In this document: piece after piece, positions 50,123-58,577 of the stretch
How positions within the stretch are numbered: the first letter of the stretch is position 1
Layout of the letters: each line of letters starts with the position of its first letter
From: Streptomyces xanthochromogenes
GTDB lineage: Bacteria; Actinomycetota; Actinomycetes; Streptomycetales; Streptomycetaceae
Length of the DNA: 64,000 bases
Assembly: GCF_014650455.1 (NCBI RefSeq)
Contig: NZ_BMUZ01000004.1
Coordinates: 434,001 to 498,000, forward strand
Direction of reading: 5' to 3'
Made by a program: the position numbers and the translations under genes
Notes under the pieces: model-generated
What the model saw: only the letters and a program-made list of their open reading frames with translations
Database searches by the model: none
Told to the model about the DNA's origin: nothing

Positions 50123-51493
50123 ATGAAGGTGCTCCCACGACGGCGCAAAGCCGTCCTGATCAACTCGGTGCTCGGTGTGGCCGTCCTGGCCGGTGCCGGC
50201 GGCGCCTACGCCGCGGTGACCAGCCACGACAGCGCTCCCGCGCGGACCGGTGAGAAGACCGTCGCGGTCACCAGGGGCACGGTCCTCGCCACCGTGTCCG
50301 GCTCGGGGTCGCTGGCCTCGCCGAGCGACGCCGGGGTGAACTTCACCACCGGCGGCAAGCTCACCGAGGTCGACGTCAAACCCGGCGACAAGGTCTCGCG
50401 CGGCCAAGTCCTCGGCAAGGTCGACGCGACCGCTGCCAGGGAGACCCTGGCCCAGGACCAGGCGTCCCTGACGGCGGCGCAGGCCAACCTCACCAAGGTG
50501 CAGGAGGGCCAGGCGAGTTCGAGCACGGCGAGCGGTACGAGTGGCGGCTCGTCGACGCGCGGCGGCGCCAACACCGCGCCCGTCCCCGCCGCCACCCCGA
50601 CGGTCGACCCGGCCCAGCTCGCCCAGGCCGAGGCCCAGCTCACCCAGGCGCAGAACGCGGTGGACGCCGCCCAGCGCGCGGTGGACGGCACCACGCTGAC
50701 CGCCCCGGTCGCCGGGACCGTCGCGTCCGTGTCGGCGAAGACGGGCGACACCGTCACCGGCACGGGCGGCAACGGAACGAGCGGCGGCAGCGGAGGTTCG
50801 AGCGGTGGCTCCAACTCCAGCTCCAGCAGCGCCAGTTCGGCCTCCTCATCCACTCTGTCCGGCTTCGTGGTGCTCACCAACCCGTCCGGCATGCAGGTCA
50901 CCGCGAACTTCTCCGAGGCCGACGCGCTCAAGCTGAAGCCCGGCCAGGCGGCGACGGTCACGCTCAACGCCGAGTCCGACAAGGTCCTCAACGCCAGGGT
51001 GCTCGCGGTGAGTTCACTGCCCGTCAGCAGCGGCTCCGGCTCGGGCGGAGGCGGCAACAGCGGCTCCGGGAGCGCGGTTCAGTACGCGGCCACCCTCACC
51101 GTCACCAGCCCCACCGCCGATCTGCGCACCGGGCTCAGCGCGAGCATCCAGGTGGTCACGGGCGAGGCCTCCGGCGCCCTCACGGTGCCGACCACCGCGG
51201 TGACCGGCACCGGCGCCAACCGTACGGTGACCGTGGTCAAGGCCGACGGCAGCACCGAGCGCACCCCGGTCACGGTGGGCCTGGAGGGCGACAGCTCCGA
51301 CCAGATCCTCAGCGGGCTCAGCGAGGGCGAGAAGGTCCAGCTCGCCAGTGTGTCCGCGACCGGCCAGGGCGGCTTCCCGAGCGGAACCTTCCCCGGCGGG
51401 TTCGGCGGCGGCGCCCCCGGGCGCACCCGTGGGGGCGGCACCACCACGGGCGGCGGCGCTCGTGCCGGTGGCGGCGGGGGTGGCCGCGGATGA
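50123..51493 (+). CDS. MacA-like periplasmic adaptor (membrane fusion protein)
   Basis: A 456-residue adaptor anchored by one N-terminal helix ('VLINSVLGVAVLAGAGGAYAAVT'). It has the biotinyl-lipoyl-like half 'GKLTEVDVKPGDKVSRGQVLGKVDATAARETLAQDQASLTAAQANL', a coiled-coil hairpin interrupted by a low-complexity Ser/Gly linker, 'LTAPVAGTVASVSAKTGDTVTG', and a beta-barrel ('VTANFSEADALKLKPGQAATVTL'). The C-terminal end is Gly/Arg-rich. In a Gram-positive envelope it would link the MacB-like transporter to the wall or an extracellular partner. First gene of a six-gene run; its stop overlaps the ATPase ATG. Confidence 0.9.
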   Translation: MKVLPRRRKAVLINSVLGVAVLAGAGGAYAAVTSHDSAPARTGEKTVAVTRGTVLATVSGSGSLASPSDAGVNFTTGGKLTEVDVKPGDKVSRGQVLGKVDATAARETLAQDQASLTAAQANLTKVQEGQASSSTASGTSGGSSTRGGANTAPVPAATPTVDPAQLAQAEAQLTQAQNAVDAAQRAVDGTTLTAPVAGTVASVSAKTGDTVTGTGGNGTSGGSGGSSGGSNSSSSSASSASSSTLSGFVVLTNPSGMQVTANFSEADALKLKPGQAATVTLNAESDKVLNARVLAVSSLPVSSGSGSGGGGNSGSGSAVQYAATLTVTSPTADLRTGLSASIQVVTGEASGALTVPTTAVTGTGANRTVTVVKADGSTERTPVTVGLEGDSSDQILSGLSEGEKVQLASVSATGQGGFPSGTFPGGFGGGAPGRTRGGGTTTGGGARAGGGGGGRG

Positions 51494-52344
51494 CGCCGCC
51501 GCTCCGATGGCCGCGCAGGGCCGCCGCGCTGCCCGGGTCCAAGCCCGACGAGGGGCCCTGGGCGCCGGCTCCGGTGATCGAGGTGCGCTCGCTGATCAAG
51601 ACGTACGGTCACGGCGACGCCGCCGTCCACGCGCTCAGCGGGCCCCTCGATCCGGTGAGCGGTGAGGCCCTCGGGGTCGAACTGGTCGTCCAGCAGGGCG
51701 ACTTCGTGGCCGTCATGGGCAGCTCGGGCTCCGGCAAGTCCACCCTGATGAACATCCTGGGCTGCCTCGACGTGCCGACCTCCGGGCGGTACCTGCTCGA
51801 CGGCATCCATGTCGGCGGCCTCGACGAACGTCAGCTCTCGCTGGTGCGCAACCGCAAGATCGGCTTCGTCTTCCAGTCGTTCAACCTCGTGCCGCGCACC
51901 CCGGCCCTGGCCCAGGTCGAACTGCCGCTGGCGTACGCCGGGGTCAAGCCCGCAGAGCGGCGCCGTCGGGCCGAGGCCGCGCTGACCCTGGTGGGCCTCG
52001 CCGACCGGATGGACCACCGGCCCAACGAGCTCTCCGGCGGCCAGCAGCAGCGCGTGGCCGTGGCCCGCGCCCTGGTGACCGCGCCCGCGATGCTGCTCGC
52101 GGACGAGCCCACCGGAAACCTCGACAGCCACAGCACCGAGGAGGTGCTCGCGGTCGTGGACCGCCTGAACGCGTCCGGCCGCACCGTCGTGCTGATCACC
52201 CACGAGGACGAGGTGGCCCGGCACGCCAAGCGGGTCGTACGGCTCGTCGACGGCCGGATCGTCGACGATGTGCGGCAGGCACCGGTCGACGGCCCGCCGC
52301 CCGTGCTGCGCGAGTCCGGTTCCCTGGTCGGAGGCGGCCGGTGA
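51490..52344 (+). CDS. ABC transporter ATP-binding protein (MacB/LolD type)
   Basis: A 284-residue ATPase with all motifs: 'VAVMGSSGSGKSTLMNILGCLD' (Walker A), 'FVFQSFNLVPR' (Q-loop), 'ELSGGQQQRVAVARAL' (signature), 'AMLLADEPTGNLDS' (Walker B) and 'VLITHEDEVARHA' (switch). Two additions set it apart from standard relatives: a ~28-residue Pro-rich N-terminus, and about 12 extra residues ('SGPLDPVSGEALG') between the first strand and the Walker A region. ATGA overlap with the adaptor; GTGA overlap with the permease. Confidence 0.92.
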   Translation: MTPPLRWPRRAAALPGSKPDEGPWAPAPVIEVRSLIKTYGHGDAAVHALSGPLDPVSGEALGVELVVQQGDFVAVMGSSGSGKSTLMNILGCLDVPTSGRYLLDGIHVGGLDERQLSLVRNRKIGFVFQSFNLVPRTPALAQVELPLAYAGVKPAERRRRAEAALTLVGLADRMDHRPNELSGGQQQRVAVARALVTAPAMLLADEPTGNLDSHSTEEVLAVVDRLNASGRTVVLITHEDEVARHAKRVVRLVDGRIVDDVRQAPVDGPPPVLRESGSLVGGGR

Positions 52345-53552
52345 GCCTCTTCCAGACGCTGCGCTTCGCCTTCGGCGGACTCGCGGCGAACAAGGTGCGC
52401 TCCGCCCTGACGATGCTGGGGGTGCTGATCGGCGTCGCCGCCGTCATCGTGCTCCTGGCGGTGGGCAACGGCTCCTCGCAGGCGGTGAAGGACTCGATCG
52501 AGAAGCTCGGCACCAACGCGCTCACGGTGTCCTCGGGCGGCGGCTTCGGGGGCTCGCGCTCGGCGACCGTCACCAAGCCGCTGACCGTGGACGACGCGCG
52601 GGCGCTCGCCGACCCGGCGGCCGCCCCGCACATCGAATCGGTCGCCCCGGAGACCACCACGTCGGAAACCGCCCTGTACGAGGGCACCTCGCACACGGTG
52701 AGCCAGGTCGTCGGCACCTACCCGGCGTACTTCAAGGCGTCCAACAGCAAGGTGACGCACGGCGACTACTTCAGCAACGACGATGTGCTCGGCTCGCGGA
52801 AGGTGGCCGTGATCGGCTCGACCACGGCGACCGACCTGTTCGGCAACGCGGACCCGGTCGGCAGGAAGATGACGCTCGGGGGCACGCCGTTCACGGTGGT
52901 CGGGGTGCTCGCCACCAAGGGCGGCACCGGGTTCCAGGACCCGGACGACGTGGTGGTCGCGCCGCTGCCGACCGTGCAGAACGCCTTCACCGGGTTCGGT
53001 TCGATCGGGCAGATCCTCGTCGAGGCCAAGTCGGCGGACGCCACCACCCAGGCGCAGAACGAGATCACCACCGTGCTGATGGGCCGGCACGGCATCAAGG
53101 ACCCGACCGCGCTCGACTTCCGGGTGAGCAGCCAGGCCTCCCTGCTCACCACGCAGGCGGACACCAACAAGACGTTCACGGTGCTGCTGGGCGCGGTGGC
53201 GGCGATCTCACTGCTGGTCGGCGGGATCGGCATCACCAACATCATGCTGGTGACGGTGACCGAGCGAACCCGTGAGATCGGCATCCGCAAGGCGATCGGA
53301 GCCCCGCGAGGCGTCATCCTCGGGCAGTTCCTCGCCGAGTCGACCCTGCTCTCGCTGATCGGCGGTGGGCTCGGTGTCGCCGCCGGCCTGATCGGCTCGC
53401 ACTTCACGATCGTCGGCATCAAGCCGGTGATCATCCCCGAATCGGTCGTCGGAGCCTTCGCCATCGCGGTGGCCATCGGGCTGTTCTTCGGCGGCTATCC
53501 CGCCAACCGCGCCGCGAGCCTGCGGCCCATCGAAGCGCTGCGGCACGAATGA
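52341..53552 (+). CDS. MacB-like ABC transporter permease (FtsX domain)
   Basis: A 403-residue permease with the MacB layout. It has one N-terminal helix ('KVRSALTMLGVLIGVAAVIVLLAVGNG'), a large extracellular domain (residues about 55-270) and three C-terminal helices ('FTVLLGAVAAISLLVGGIGITNIMLVTVTERTREIGIRKAIGAPRG', 'FAIAVAIGLFFGGYPANRAASLRPIEALRHE'). Such mechanotransmission transporters move substrates outside the membrane rather than through it. Together with the adaptor and ATPase it is a complete MacAB-type system. Substrates of related Streptomyces systems are mostly unknown. Confidence 0.93.
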   Translation: MSLFQTLRFAFGGLAANKVRSALTMLGVLIGVAAVIVLLAVGNGSSQAVKDSIEKLGTNALTVSSGGGFGGSRSATVTKPLTVDDARALADPAAAPHIESVAPETTTSETALYEGTSHTVSQVVGTYPAYFKASNSKVTHGDYFSNDDVLGSRKVAVIGSTTATDLFGNADPVGRKMTLGGTPFTVVGVLATKGGTGFQDPDDVVVAPLPTVQNAFTGFGSIGQILVEAKSADATTQAQNEITTVLMGRHGIKDPTALDFRVSSQASLLTTQADTNKTFTVLLGAVAAISLLVGGIGITNIMLVTVTERTREIGIRKAIGAPRGVILGQFLAESTLLSLIGGGLGVAAGLIGSHFTIVGIKPVIIPESVVGAFAIAVAIGLFFGGYPANRAASLRPIEALRHE

Positions 53553-54190
53553 ACCCCATGTACGGACAGGGAGAGGACATGTTCGGCAACGCCGAGATCT
53601 TGGAGAACGCCGGCCCCACGCAGGCCGGCGATCCGGAGGACATCCTCGCCGAGCCACCGGACACCCGGGACATCTCGGCCGAGCTCAACGCGCCGCCCCG
53701 GCCTCAACTGCCGTGGCTGACCCTGCTGTTGTCGGGCGGTCTGGTGGCGGGGCTCGCGTTCGCGGGGGGTGCCCTGGTGGAGAAGAACCAGAACCAGGAC
53801 ACCTCCTCGGCACAGCGCTCCCCGGCCACGGCCGCCCGTGGCGGCGCCGCGGGGAGCACCCAGCGCCAGGGCTTCGGCGCCGCGCAGGGCGCCCAGAGCG
53901 GGCAACGGCAGGGTGCCGGTGCGGGCCCGGGCGCGGCGGGCGGACCGACCATCGGTACGGTGAAGCTCGTCGACGGCAGCACCCTCTACGTCACCGACAC
54001 CCAGGGCAACGTCGTCAAGGTCACCACGGCCGGCAGCACCCAGGTCACCGAGGCCAAGAGCGGCAAGGTGTCCGATCTGCAGCCGGGCCAGACGGTGACC
54101 GTGCGCGGCAGTCGAAATGCCTCGGGAGACGTCGCCGCGACCACCGTCACCCAGGGCGGCGCGACCGGTTTCGGCGGGGGCCGGGGCTGA
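53549..54190 (+). CDS. Membrane-anchored protein with C-terminal OB-like (DUF5666-type) domain
   Basis: A 213-residue protein. The N-terminus (1-55) is acidic and cytoplasmic ('DPEDILAEPPDTRDISAEL'). One helix ('LPWLTLLLSGGLVAGLAFAGGALV') leads to an extracellular low-complexity Gln/Gly/Ala segment and then a small beta domain ('TIGTVKLVDGSTLYVTDTQGNVVKVTT...KSGKVSDLQPGQTVTVRGSRNASGDV'), like the DUF5666/OB fold. It overlaps the permease stop by ATGA, so it is probably a stable accessory of the exporter. Function unknown. Confidence 0.8.
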   Translation: MNPMYGQGEDMFGNAEILENAGPTQAGDPEDILAEPPDTRDISAELNAPPRPQLPWLTLLLSGGLVAGLAFAGGALVEKNQNQDTSSAQRSPATAARGGAAGSTQRQGFGAAQGAQSGQRQGAGAGPGAAGGPTIGTVKLVDGSTLYVTDTQGNVVKVTTAGSTQVTEAKSGKVSDLQPGQTVTVRGSRNASGDVAATTVTQGGATGFGGGRG

Positions 54191-54231
54191 CCGCGCACCC
54201 ACCCGCCCACGCCGTCACGAGGAGGAACCCG

Positions 54232-54966
54232 ATGGCCCCGACGGACGCTGCCGTGCCCGAGGCGAGCCTGCTGGTCGTCGACGACGAGCCCAACATCAGG
54301 GAGCTGCTGTCGGCTTCGCTGCGCTTCGTCGGCTTCAAGGTCGTCTCGGCGGCCACCGGAGCGGACGCGCTCGCGGCCGTCGCCAAGGAGCGCCCGGACC
54401 TGGTGGTGCTCGACGTGATGCTGCCCGACATGACGGGCTTCGCGGTGGTGCGCAGGCTCCGCGAGGAGCCGGGCGCGGGGCCGGGTGCGGACCATCTGCC
54501 GGTGCTGTTCCTCACCGCGAAGGACGGCGTCGACGACAAGATCAGCGGCCTGACGGCGGGCGGCGACGACTACGTCACCAAGCCGTTCAGCCTGGAGGAG
54601 CTGATCGCCCGCATCCGCGCCATCCTGCGCCGCACGGGCGGCCCGAGCGGCGAGGGCCGTCTGGTGGCGGGCGACCTCGAACTCGACCCGGTGGGTCACC
54701 AGGTGCTGCGGGCCGGGCGGCCGGTGTCGCTGTCCCCCACCGAGTTCAAGCTGCTCGCCTATCTGATGACCAACGCCGACCGGGTCGTGTCCAAGCCCCA
54801 GATCCTGGACCACGTGTGGGCGTACGACTTCGGCGGCGACCTCAGCATCGTCGAGTCGTACATCTCGTACGTGCGCCGCAAGGTCGACTCCGGGGCGGAC
54901 GGCGCGCCCAAGCTCATCCACACCGTGCGCGGCATCGGCTACGTGCTGCGCCGGCCCCAGTCCTGA
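54232..54966 (+). CDS. OmpR/PhoB-family response regulator
   Basis: A 244-residue regulator. The receiver domain has the acidic pair 'VVDDEPNIRELL', phospho-acceptor Asp in 'DLVVLDVMLPDMTGFA', and 'VLFLTAKDGVDDK' with 'YVTKPFSLEELIARI'. The winged-helix output domain ends 'YISYVRRKVDSGADGAPKLIHTVRGIGYVLRR'. It is followed 12 bases later by its sensor kinase. The direct repeats before the MacA-like and lipoprotein genes have the 11-base period that OmpR-family dimers recognise, so it likely regulates this cluster. GGAGGA precedes ATG 54232. Confidence 0.95.
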   Translation: MAPTDAAVPEASLLVVDDEPNIRELLSASLRFVGFKVVSAATGADALAAVAKERPDLVVLDVMLPDMTGFAVVRRLREEPGAGPGADHLPVLFLTAKDGVDDKISGLTAGGDDYVTKPFSLEELIARIRAILRRTGGPSGEGRLVAGDLELDPVGHQVLRAGRPVSLSPTEFKLLAYLMTNADRVVSKPQILDHVWAYDFGGDLSIVESYISYVRRKVDSGADGAPKLIHTVRGIGYVLRRPQS

Positions 54967-54978
54967 GGTGTCCGCCCG

Positions 54979-56475
54979 ATGCTGAGGTACCTCGCAGCGC
55001 GGCTCGGCCGGCTGCCGCGCCGCTTCGCCGCGCTGTCGCTGCGCTCCCGGCTCGTGCTGCTCGCCATGGCCCTGGTGGCGCTCGGGCTCACCGTCAGCGA
55101 CACGGTGGTCCTGAGCTCGGTGCGGGCCCAGCTGGTGCAGCGGGTGGACCAGCAGCTGAACCGGTTCGGGGACTCGGTGGCGCACCGGGTCGGCGTCGAG
55201 GGCACCCCCGCGCCCAGGCCCGGCCGAACGGGGGGCGGCCGGGCCTGGTTGCCGAGCCAGTACGTCATCGCGTTCGCGGCGGACGACGGCAAGGTCACCG
55301 AGCAGTTCCGCCAGCCGGTCTCGGCCGGCGATCCCCGGCCGACCTGGCCGGTGATGGACGCGGCGGCGCTCCGGGCCCGTCTCGGCAAGCCCTTCGAGGT
55401 GCCCAGCGATCACGGCGGCGGCAGCTGGCGGATGCTGATCGTGCCGGTGGACAGCGGTGACCCGGCGCTGCCCGCGGGGGTGGTCGTGGCGGCGCCCCTG
55501 GAGGAGGTGTCCTCCACGGTCGACCATCTGGCCACCGCCTTCCAGCTCATCGGGGTCGTCGTCGCGCTGCTGCTGGGGGTGGCGGGCTGGTTCGCGGTAG
55601 GGGCCGGGCTGCGCCCGCTGCGCCGCATCGAGGCGACGGCGGCGGAGATCGCGGCCGGCCGGCCGCTCTCGCACCGCATGCCGGACGCCTCGCCGCGCAC
55701 CGAGGCCGGGCGGCTCACCAGTGCGCTCAACGGGATGCTCGCCCAGCTCGAATCGGCGTTCGCGGCGCGCGCCGAGTCGGAGGGGCAGATGCGCCGCTTC
55801 GTCGCGGACGCCAGCCACGAACTGCGCACCCCGCTGGCCGGCATCCGCGGCTTCGCCGAGCTGTACCGGATGGGTGCGCTCCCCGACGAGGCCGATGTGA
55901 AGCGCACCATGGCCCGCATCGAGAGCGAGGCGGTACGGCTCGGCGGCCTGGTCGAGGACCTGCTCACCCTGGTCCGCATGGACGAGCAGCGCCCGCTCCA
56001 GCTCGCCCCGATGGATCTGCGCACCCTGGCGGTGGACGCCCTGCACGACACCCGGGCCCTCGACCCGACCCGCGAGGTGTCCCTGACCGGGCCCGACGGC
56101 ACGGGTGCGCCGGGACCGGCGCCGGTCCTCGGCGACGAGGCGCGGCTGCGCCAAGTGGTCGCGAACCTCGTGGGCAACGCCGTCGCGCACACGCCGTCGG
56201 GTACGCCGGTACGCATCGGGGTGGGTGCGGCCGAGGGCTTCTGCCTCATCGAGGTCGCGGACTCCGGGCCGGGTCTGGCGCCCGAACAGGCGGCCCGGGT
56301 CTTCGAGCGCTTCTACCGCGTGGACGCCTCACGCAGCCGGCAGACCGGGGGCGGCGCGGGCCTGGGCCTCGCCATCGCCTCGGCCCTGGTACAGGCCCAC
56401 GACGGCCGGGTGGAACTGCGGACCGCGCCGGGCGAGGGCGCGGTGTTCCGGGTGCTGCTGCCCGCCGCGGCCTGA
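54979..56475 (+). CDS. Membrane sensor histidine kinase
   Basis: A 498-residue kinase with two helices ('LVLLAMALVALGLTVSDTVVLS' and 'FQLIGVVVALLLGVAGWFAVGA') flanking an extracellular sensor of about 140 residues. A HAMP domain ('LRPLRRIEATAAEIAAGRPL'), the phospho-acceptor His in 'FVADASHELRTPLAGIRGFAEL', and the ATPase part ('NLVGNAVAHTPSGTPVRIG', 'DSGPGLAPEQAARVFERFYRVDASRSRQTGGGAGLGLAIA') are all complete. Pairs with the adjacent response regulator. The extracellular domain contains a Gly/Arg-rich, conserved-looking 'GGGRAWLPSQYVIAF'. Its stimulus is unknown; proximity to the MacAB-like exporter suggests sensing of an envelope stress or a peptide. Confidence 0.95.
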   Translation: MLRYLAARLGRLPRRFAALSLRSRLVLLAMALVALGLTVSDTVVLSSVRAQLVQRVDQQLNRFGDSVAHRVGVEGTPAPRPGRTGGGRAWLPSQYVIAFAADDGKVTEQFRQPVSAGDPRPTWPVMDAAALRARLGKPFEVPSDHGGGSWRMLIVPVDSGDPALPAGVVVAAPLEEVSSTVDHLATAFQLIGVVVALLLGVAGWFAVGAGLRPLRRIEATAAEIAAGRPLSHRMPDASPRTEAGRLTSALNGMLAQLESAFAARAESEGQMRRFVADASHELRTPLAGIRGFAELYRMGALPDEADVKRTMARIESEAVRLGGLVEDLLTLVRMDEQRPLQLAPMDLRTLAVDALHDTRALDPTREVSLTGPDGTGAPGPAPVLGDEARLRQVVANLVGNAVAHTPSGTPVRIGVGAAEGFCLIEVADSGPGLAPEQAARVFERFYRVDASRSRQTGGGAGLGLAIASALVQAHDGRVELRTAPGEGAVFRVLLPAAA

Positions 56476-56560
56476 GCGGGCGGCGGGTCGGGCGCCGGAC
56501 AGGACCCGCTCCGGCCCACTCCCCCGGACCGGCCCGAGTGCGGGCGGGGCCCGGGGCTCC

Positions 56561-56566
56561 TAGCGT
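56561..56566 (+). promoter_or_regulatory. -10 element of a probable leaderless promoter
   Basis: TAGCGT (TAnnnT form) ends six bases before the ATG at 56573, with no Shine-Dalgarno sequence in between. That places the start of transcription at the start codon. Confidence 0.4.
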
Positions 56567-56572
56567 GGGTCC

Positions 56573-57733
56573 ATGATCCGGTTCGAGCAGGTCAGCAAGG
56601 TCTACCCGGACGGCACCCGTGCCGTCGACGACCTGTCCTTCGAGGTCGCGGAGGGCGAACTGGTCACCCTGGTCGGGCCGTCCGGCTGCGGCAAGACGAC
56701 CACGATGATGATGGTGAACCGGCTCATCGAGCCCACCTCGGGCCGCATCCTGGTCGACGGCGAGGACATCGCCACGCTCGACCCGGTCAAGCTGCGCCGC
56801 CGGATCGGCTACGTCATCCAGCAGGTCGGCCTCTTCCCGCACCGCACGATCCTCGACAACACCGCGACGGTCCCCGCGCTGGTCGGCTGGAAGCGGGCGA
56901 AGGCCCGGGCCCGGGCGGCCGAGCTGCTCGACCTGGTGGGGCTCGACCCGTCGACGTACGGACCGCGCTACCCCGCGCAGCTCTCGGGCGGTCAGCGCCA
57001 GCGGGTCGGCGTGGCGCGGGCGCTGGCCGCGGACCCTCCGGTGCTCCTGATGGACGAGCCGTTCGGCGCGGTGGACCCGGTCGTGCGCGAACGCCTCCAG
57101 AACGAGTTCCTGAGCCTCCAGGCGACCGTGCGCAAGACCGTCCTCCTGGTCACCCATGACATCGAGGAGGCCGTGCGGATGGGCGACCGCATGGCGGTGT
57201 ACGGGTCGGGGCGCATCGAGCAGTTCGACACTCCCGCATCGGTCCTGGGGGCGCCGTCCACCGCGTACGTGGCCCAATTCGTCGGCGCGGACCGGGGGTT
57301 GAAACGGCTGTCGGTCACGACGGTGGAGCCGGACGACCTGGAGCAGCCGCCGGTCGTACGGCTCGACGAGGGCGCGGCGGCGGCCGCGGCCCGGCTGCGT
57401 GGCGAGGAGGCGCGCTGGGCGGTGGTGCTGAACGAGGGCGGCGAGCTGCACGGCTGGGTCGCCACCGACGAGCTCTCCCTCGCGGGTGCGGGCGCGGTCG
57501 CGGACCTGGCGCGGCGCATGGAGGCCTGGGTGCCGGTCGGGGCGCCGCTCAAGCAGGCCTTCAGCGAGATGCTGCAGCACGATGCGGGCTGGGTCGCCGT
57601 GGTGGACGGTGCCCGCTTCCTCGGTGTCCTGACCCCCGCCAAGCTGCACGAGGCGCTGCGCCGCTCGGTGGACGCGGACGCGCTGGGGGTGGAGCGGACG
57701 GAGGTCGACTTCGACTCGGTCGCGGACGCCTGA
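56573..57733 (+). CDS. OpuC/ProV-type osmoprotectant ABC transporter ATPase with CBS domains
   Basis: A 386-residue ATPase for quaternary-amine (betaine, choline, carnitine) import. The ATPase part shows 'TLVGPSGCGKTTTMMMVNRLIEPTSG', 'GYVIQQVGLFPHRTI', 'QLSGGQRQRVGVARALAADP' and 'VLLMDEPFGAVDPVVRE'. The C-terminal region (about residues 250-375) contains a CBS pair ('WAVVLNEGGELHGWVATDEL', 'WVAVVDGARFLGVLTPAKL'), the usual sensor of ionic strength. The permease and binding-protein genes lie beyond a lipase gene and on the opposite strand (58578-60864), an unusual split. Start after a leaderless-type -10 box. Confidence 0.93.
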   Translation: MIRFEQVSKVYPDGTRAVDDLSFEVAEGELVTLVGPSGCGKTTTMMMVNRLIEPTSGRILVDGEDIATLDPVKLRRRIGYVIQQVGLFPHRTILDNTATVPALVGWKRAKARARAAELLDLVGLDPSTYGPRYPAQLSGGQRQRVGVARALAADPPVLLMDEPFGAVDPVVRERLQNEFLSLQATVRKTVLLVTHDIEEAVRMGDRMAVYGSGRIEQFDTPASVLGAPSTAYVAQFVGADRGLKRLSVTTVEPDDLEQPPVVRLDEGAAAAAARLRGEEARWAVVLNEGGELHGWVATDELSLAGAGAVADLARRMEAWVPVGAPLKQAFSEMLQHDAGWVAVVDGARFLGVLTPAKLHEALRRSVDADALGVERTEVDFDSVADA

Positions 57734-57876
57734 GCGCCCGGGACCTGGTGCCCCCAACTCACCCAAACACGGTTGAAGTTGGGCCCGCCCGCCTCTTACG
57801 TTCCACGGAGCGCATGGTTACCATCCGGTAGCCCTCGTACGGGGCATCCCCGCACCCCACCCCCGCTGGAGCCGCC

Positions 57877-58560
57877 ATGCGCCTCGCACCCGCCGCCACC
57901 GCGCTCGCTCTGCTCGCCGGCACGATCGCCCTCGCCCCCACCGCCCAGGCCGACCCGGCGGCCGCGGCCCCGGTCCCCGTCGTCTTCGTGCACGGCCGCA
58001 ACGCCGATCCCGGCGTGTGGGGCACCATGAAGGACCGCTTCAAGCAGGCCGGTTACCCCGACGGTGACCTCTTCGCGTGGGGCTACGACTCCAGCCGGTC
58101 GACCAACGAGGTGCTGGCCGGCCAGTTCGCCGCGTACGTCGACTCCGTGCGCGCCCAGACCGGCTCCTCGCAGGTCGACATCGTCGCGCACAGCCAGGGC
58201 AGTCTGCCCACCCGCTGGTACGTGAAGTTCGGCGGCGGCACGAACGTGGTGCGGCACTGGGTGTCCCTCGGCGGCCCCAACCACGGGACGAGCCTGGCCT
58301 GGGCGTGTGCGATCTGGGACCAGGGATGCCGGGACATGACCCCGAACTCGTACGTGGAGAGCCATCTGGCGAGCGGCGGCGAGACCCCGGGCCCGACCAA
58401 GTACGCCACGTTCTGGTCGCACTGCGACGAGTTCATCCTGCCCAACAGCAGTGTCCCGCTGTCCGGTGCGGTCAACACCGATGCGGGATGTCTCGCCCAC
58501 AACAACCTGCTGACCGATGCGCCCATCGCCCAGGGAGTGCTCGACTTCCTCAAGCGGTAG
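57877..58560 (+). CDS. Secreted triacylglycerol lipase/esterase (lipase class 2)
   Basis: A 227-residue alpha/beta hydrolase with a Sec signal ('ATALALLAGTIALAPTAQA', cleavage near residue 25). The oxyanion segment 'VVFVHGRNADPGVWG' and nucleophile elbow 'DIVAHSQGS' give Ser106. Asp184 ('SHCDEFILP') and His208 ('CLAHNNLL') complete a plausible triad. Six Cys in the mature part fit disulphides of an extracellular enzyme. It separates the osmoprotectant ATPase from the rest of that importer; 17 bases separate its stop from the convergent binding-protein stop. Confidence 0.92.
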   Translation: MRLAPAATALALLAGTIALAPTAQADPAAAAPVPVVFVHGRNADPGVWGTMKDRFKQAGYPDGDLFAWGYDSSRSTNEVLAGQFAAYVDSVRAQTGSSQVDIVAHSQGSLPTRWYVKFGGGTNVVRHWVSLGGPNHGTSLAWACAIWDQGCRDMTPNSYVESHLASGGETPGPTKYATFWSHCDEFILPNSSVPLSGAVNTDAGCLAHNNLLTDAPIAQGVLDFLKR

Positions 58561-58577
58561 GCCTGTTGCCCGTGGCG

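Noticed and set aside
47607..56475. Phospholipase and MacAB cluster as part of a biosynthetic gene cluster
   Set aside because: No PKS, NRPS, terpene, RiPP precursor or tailoring genes are present; the exporter stands with its own regulators only.
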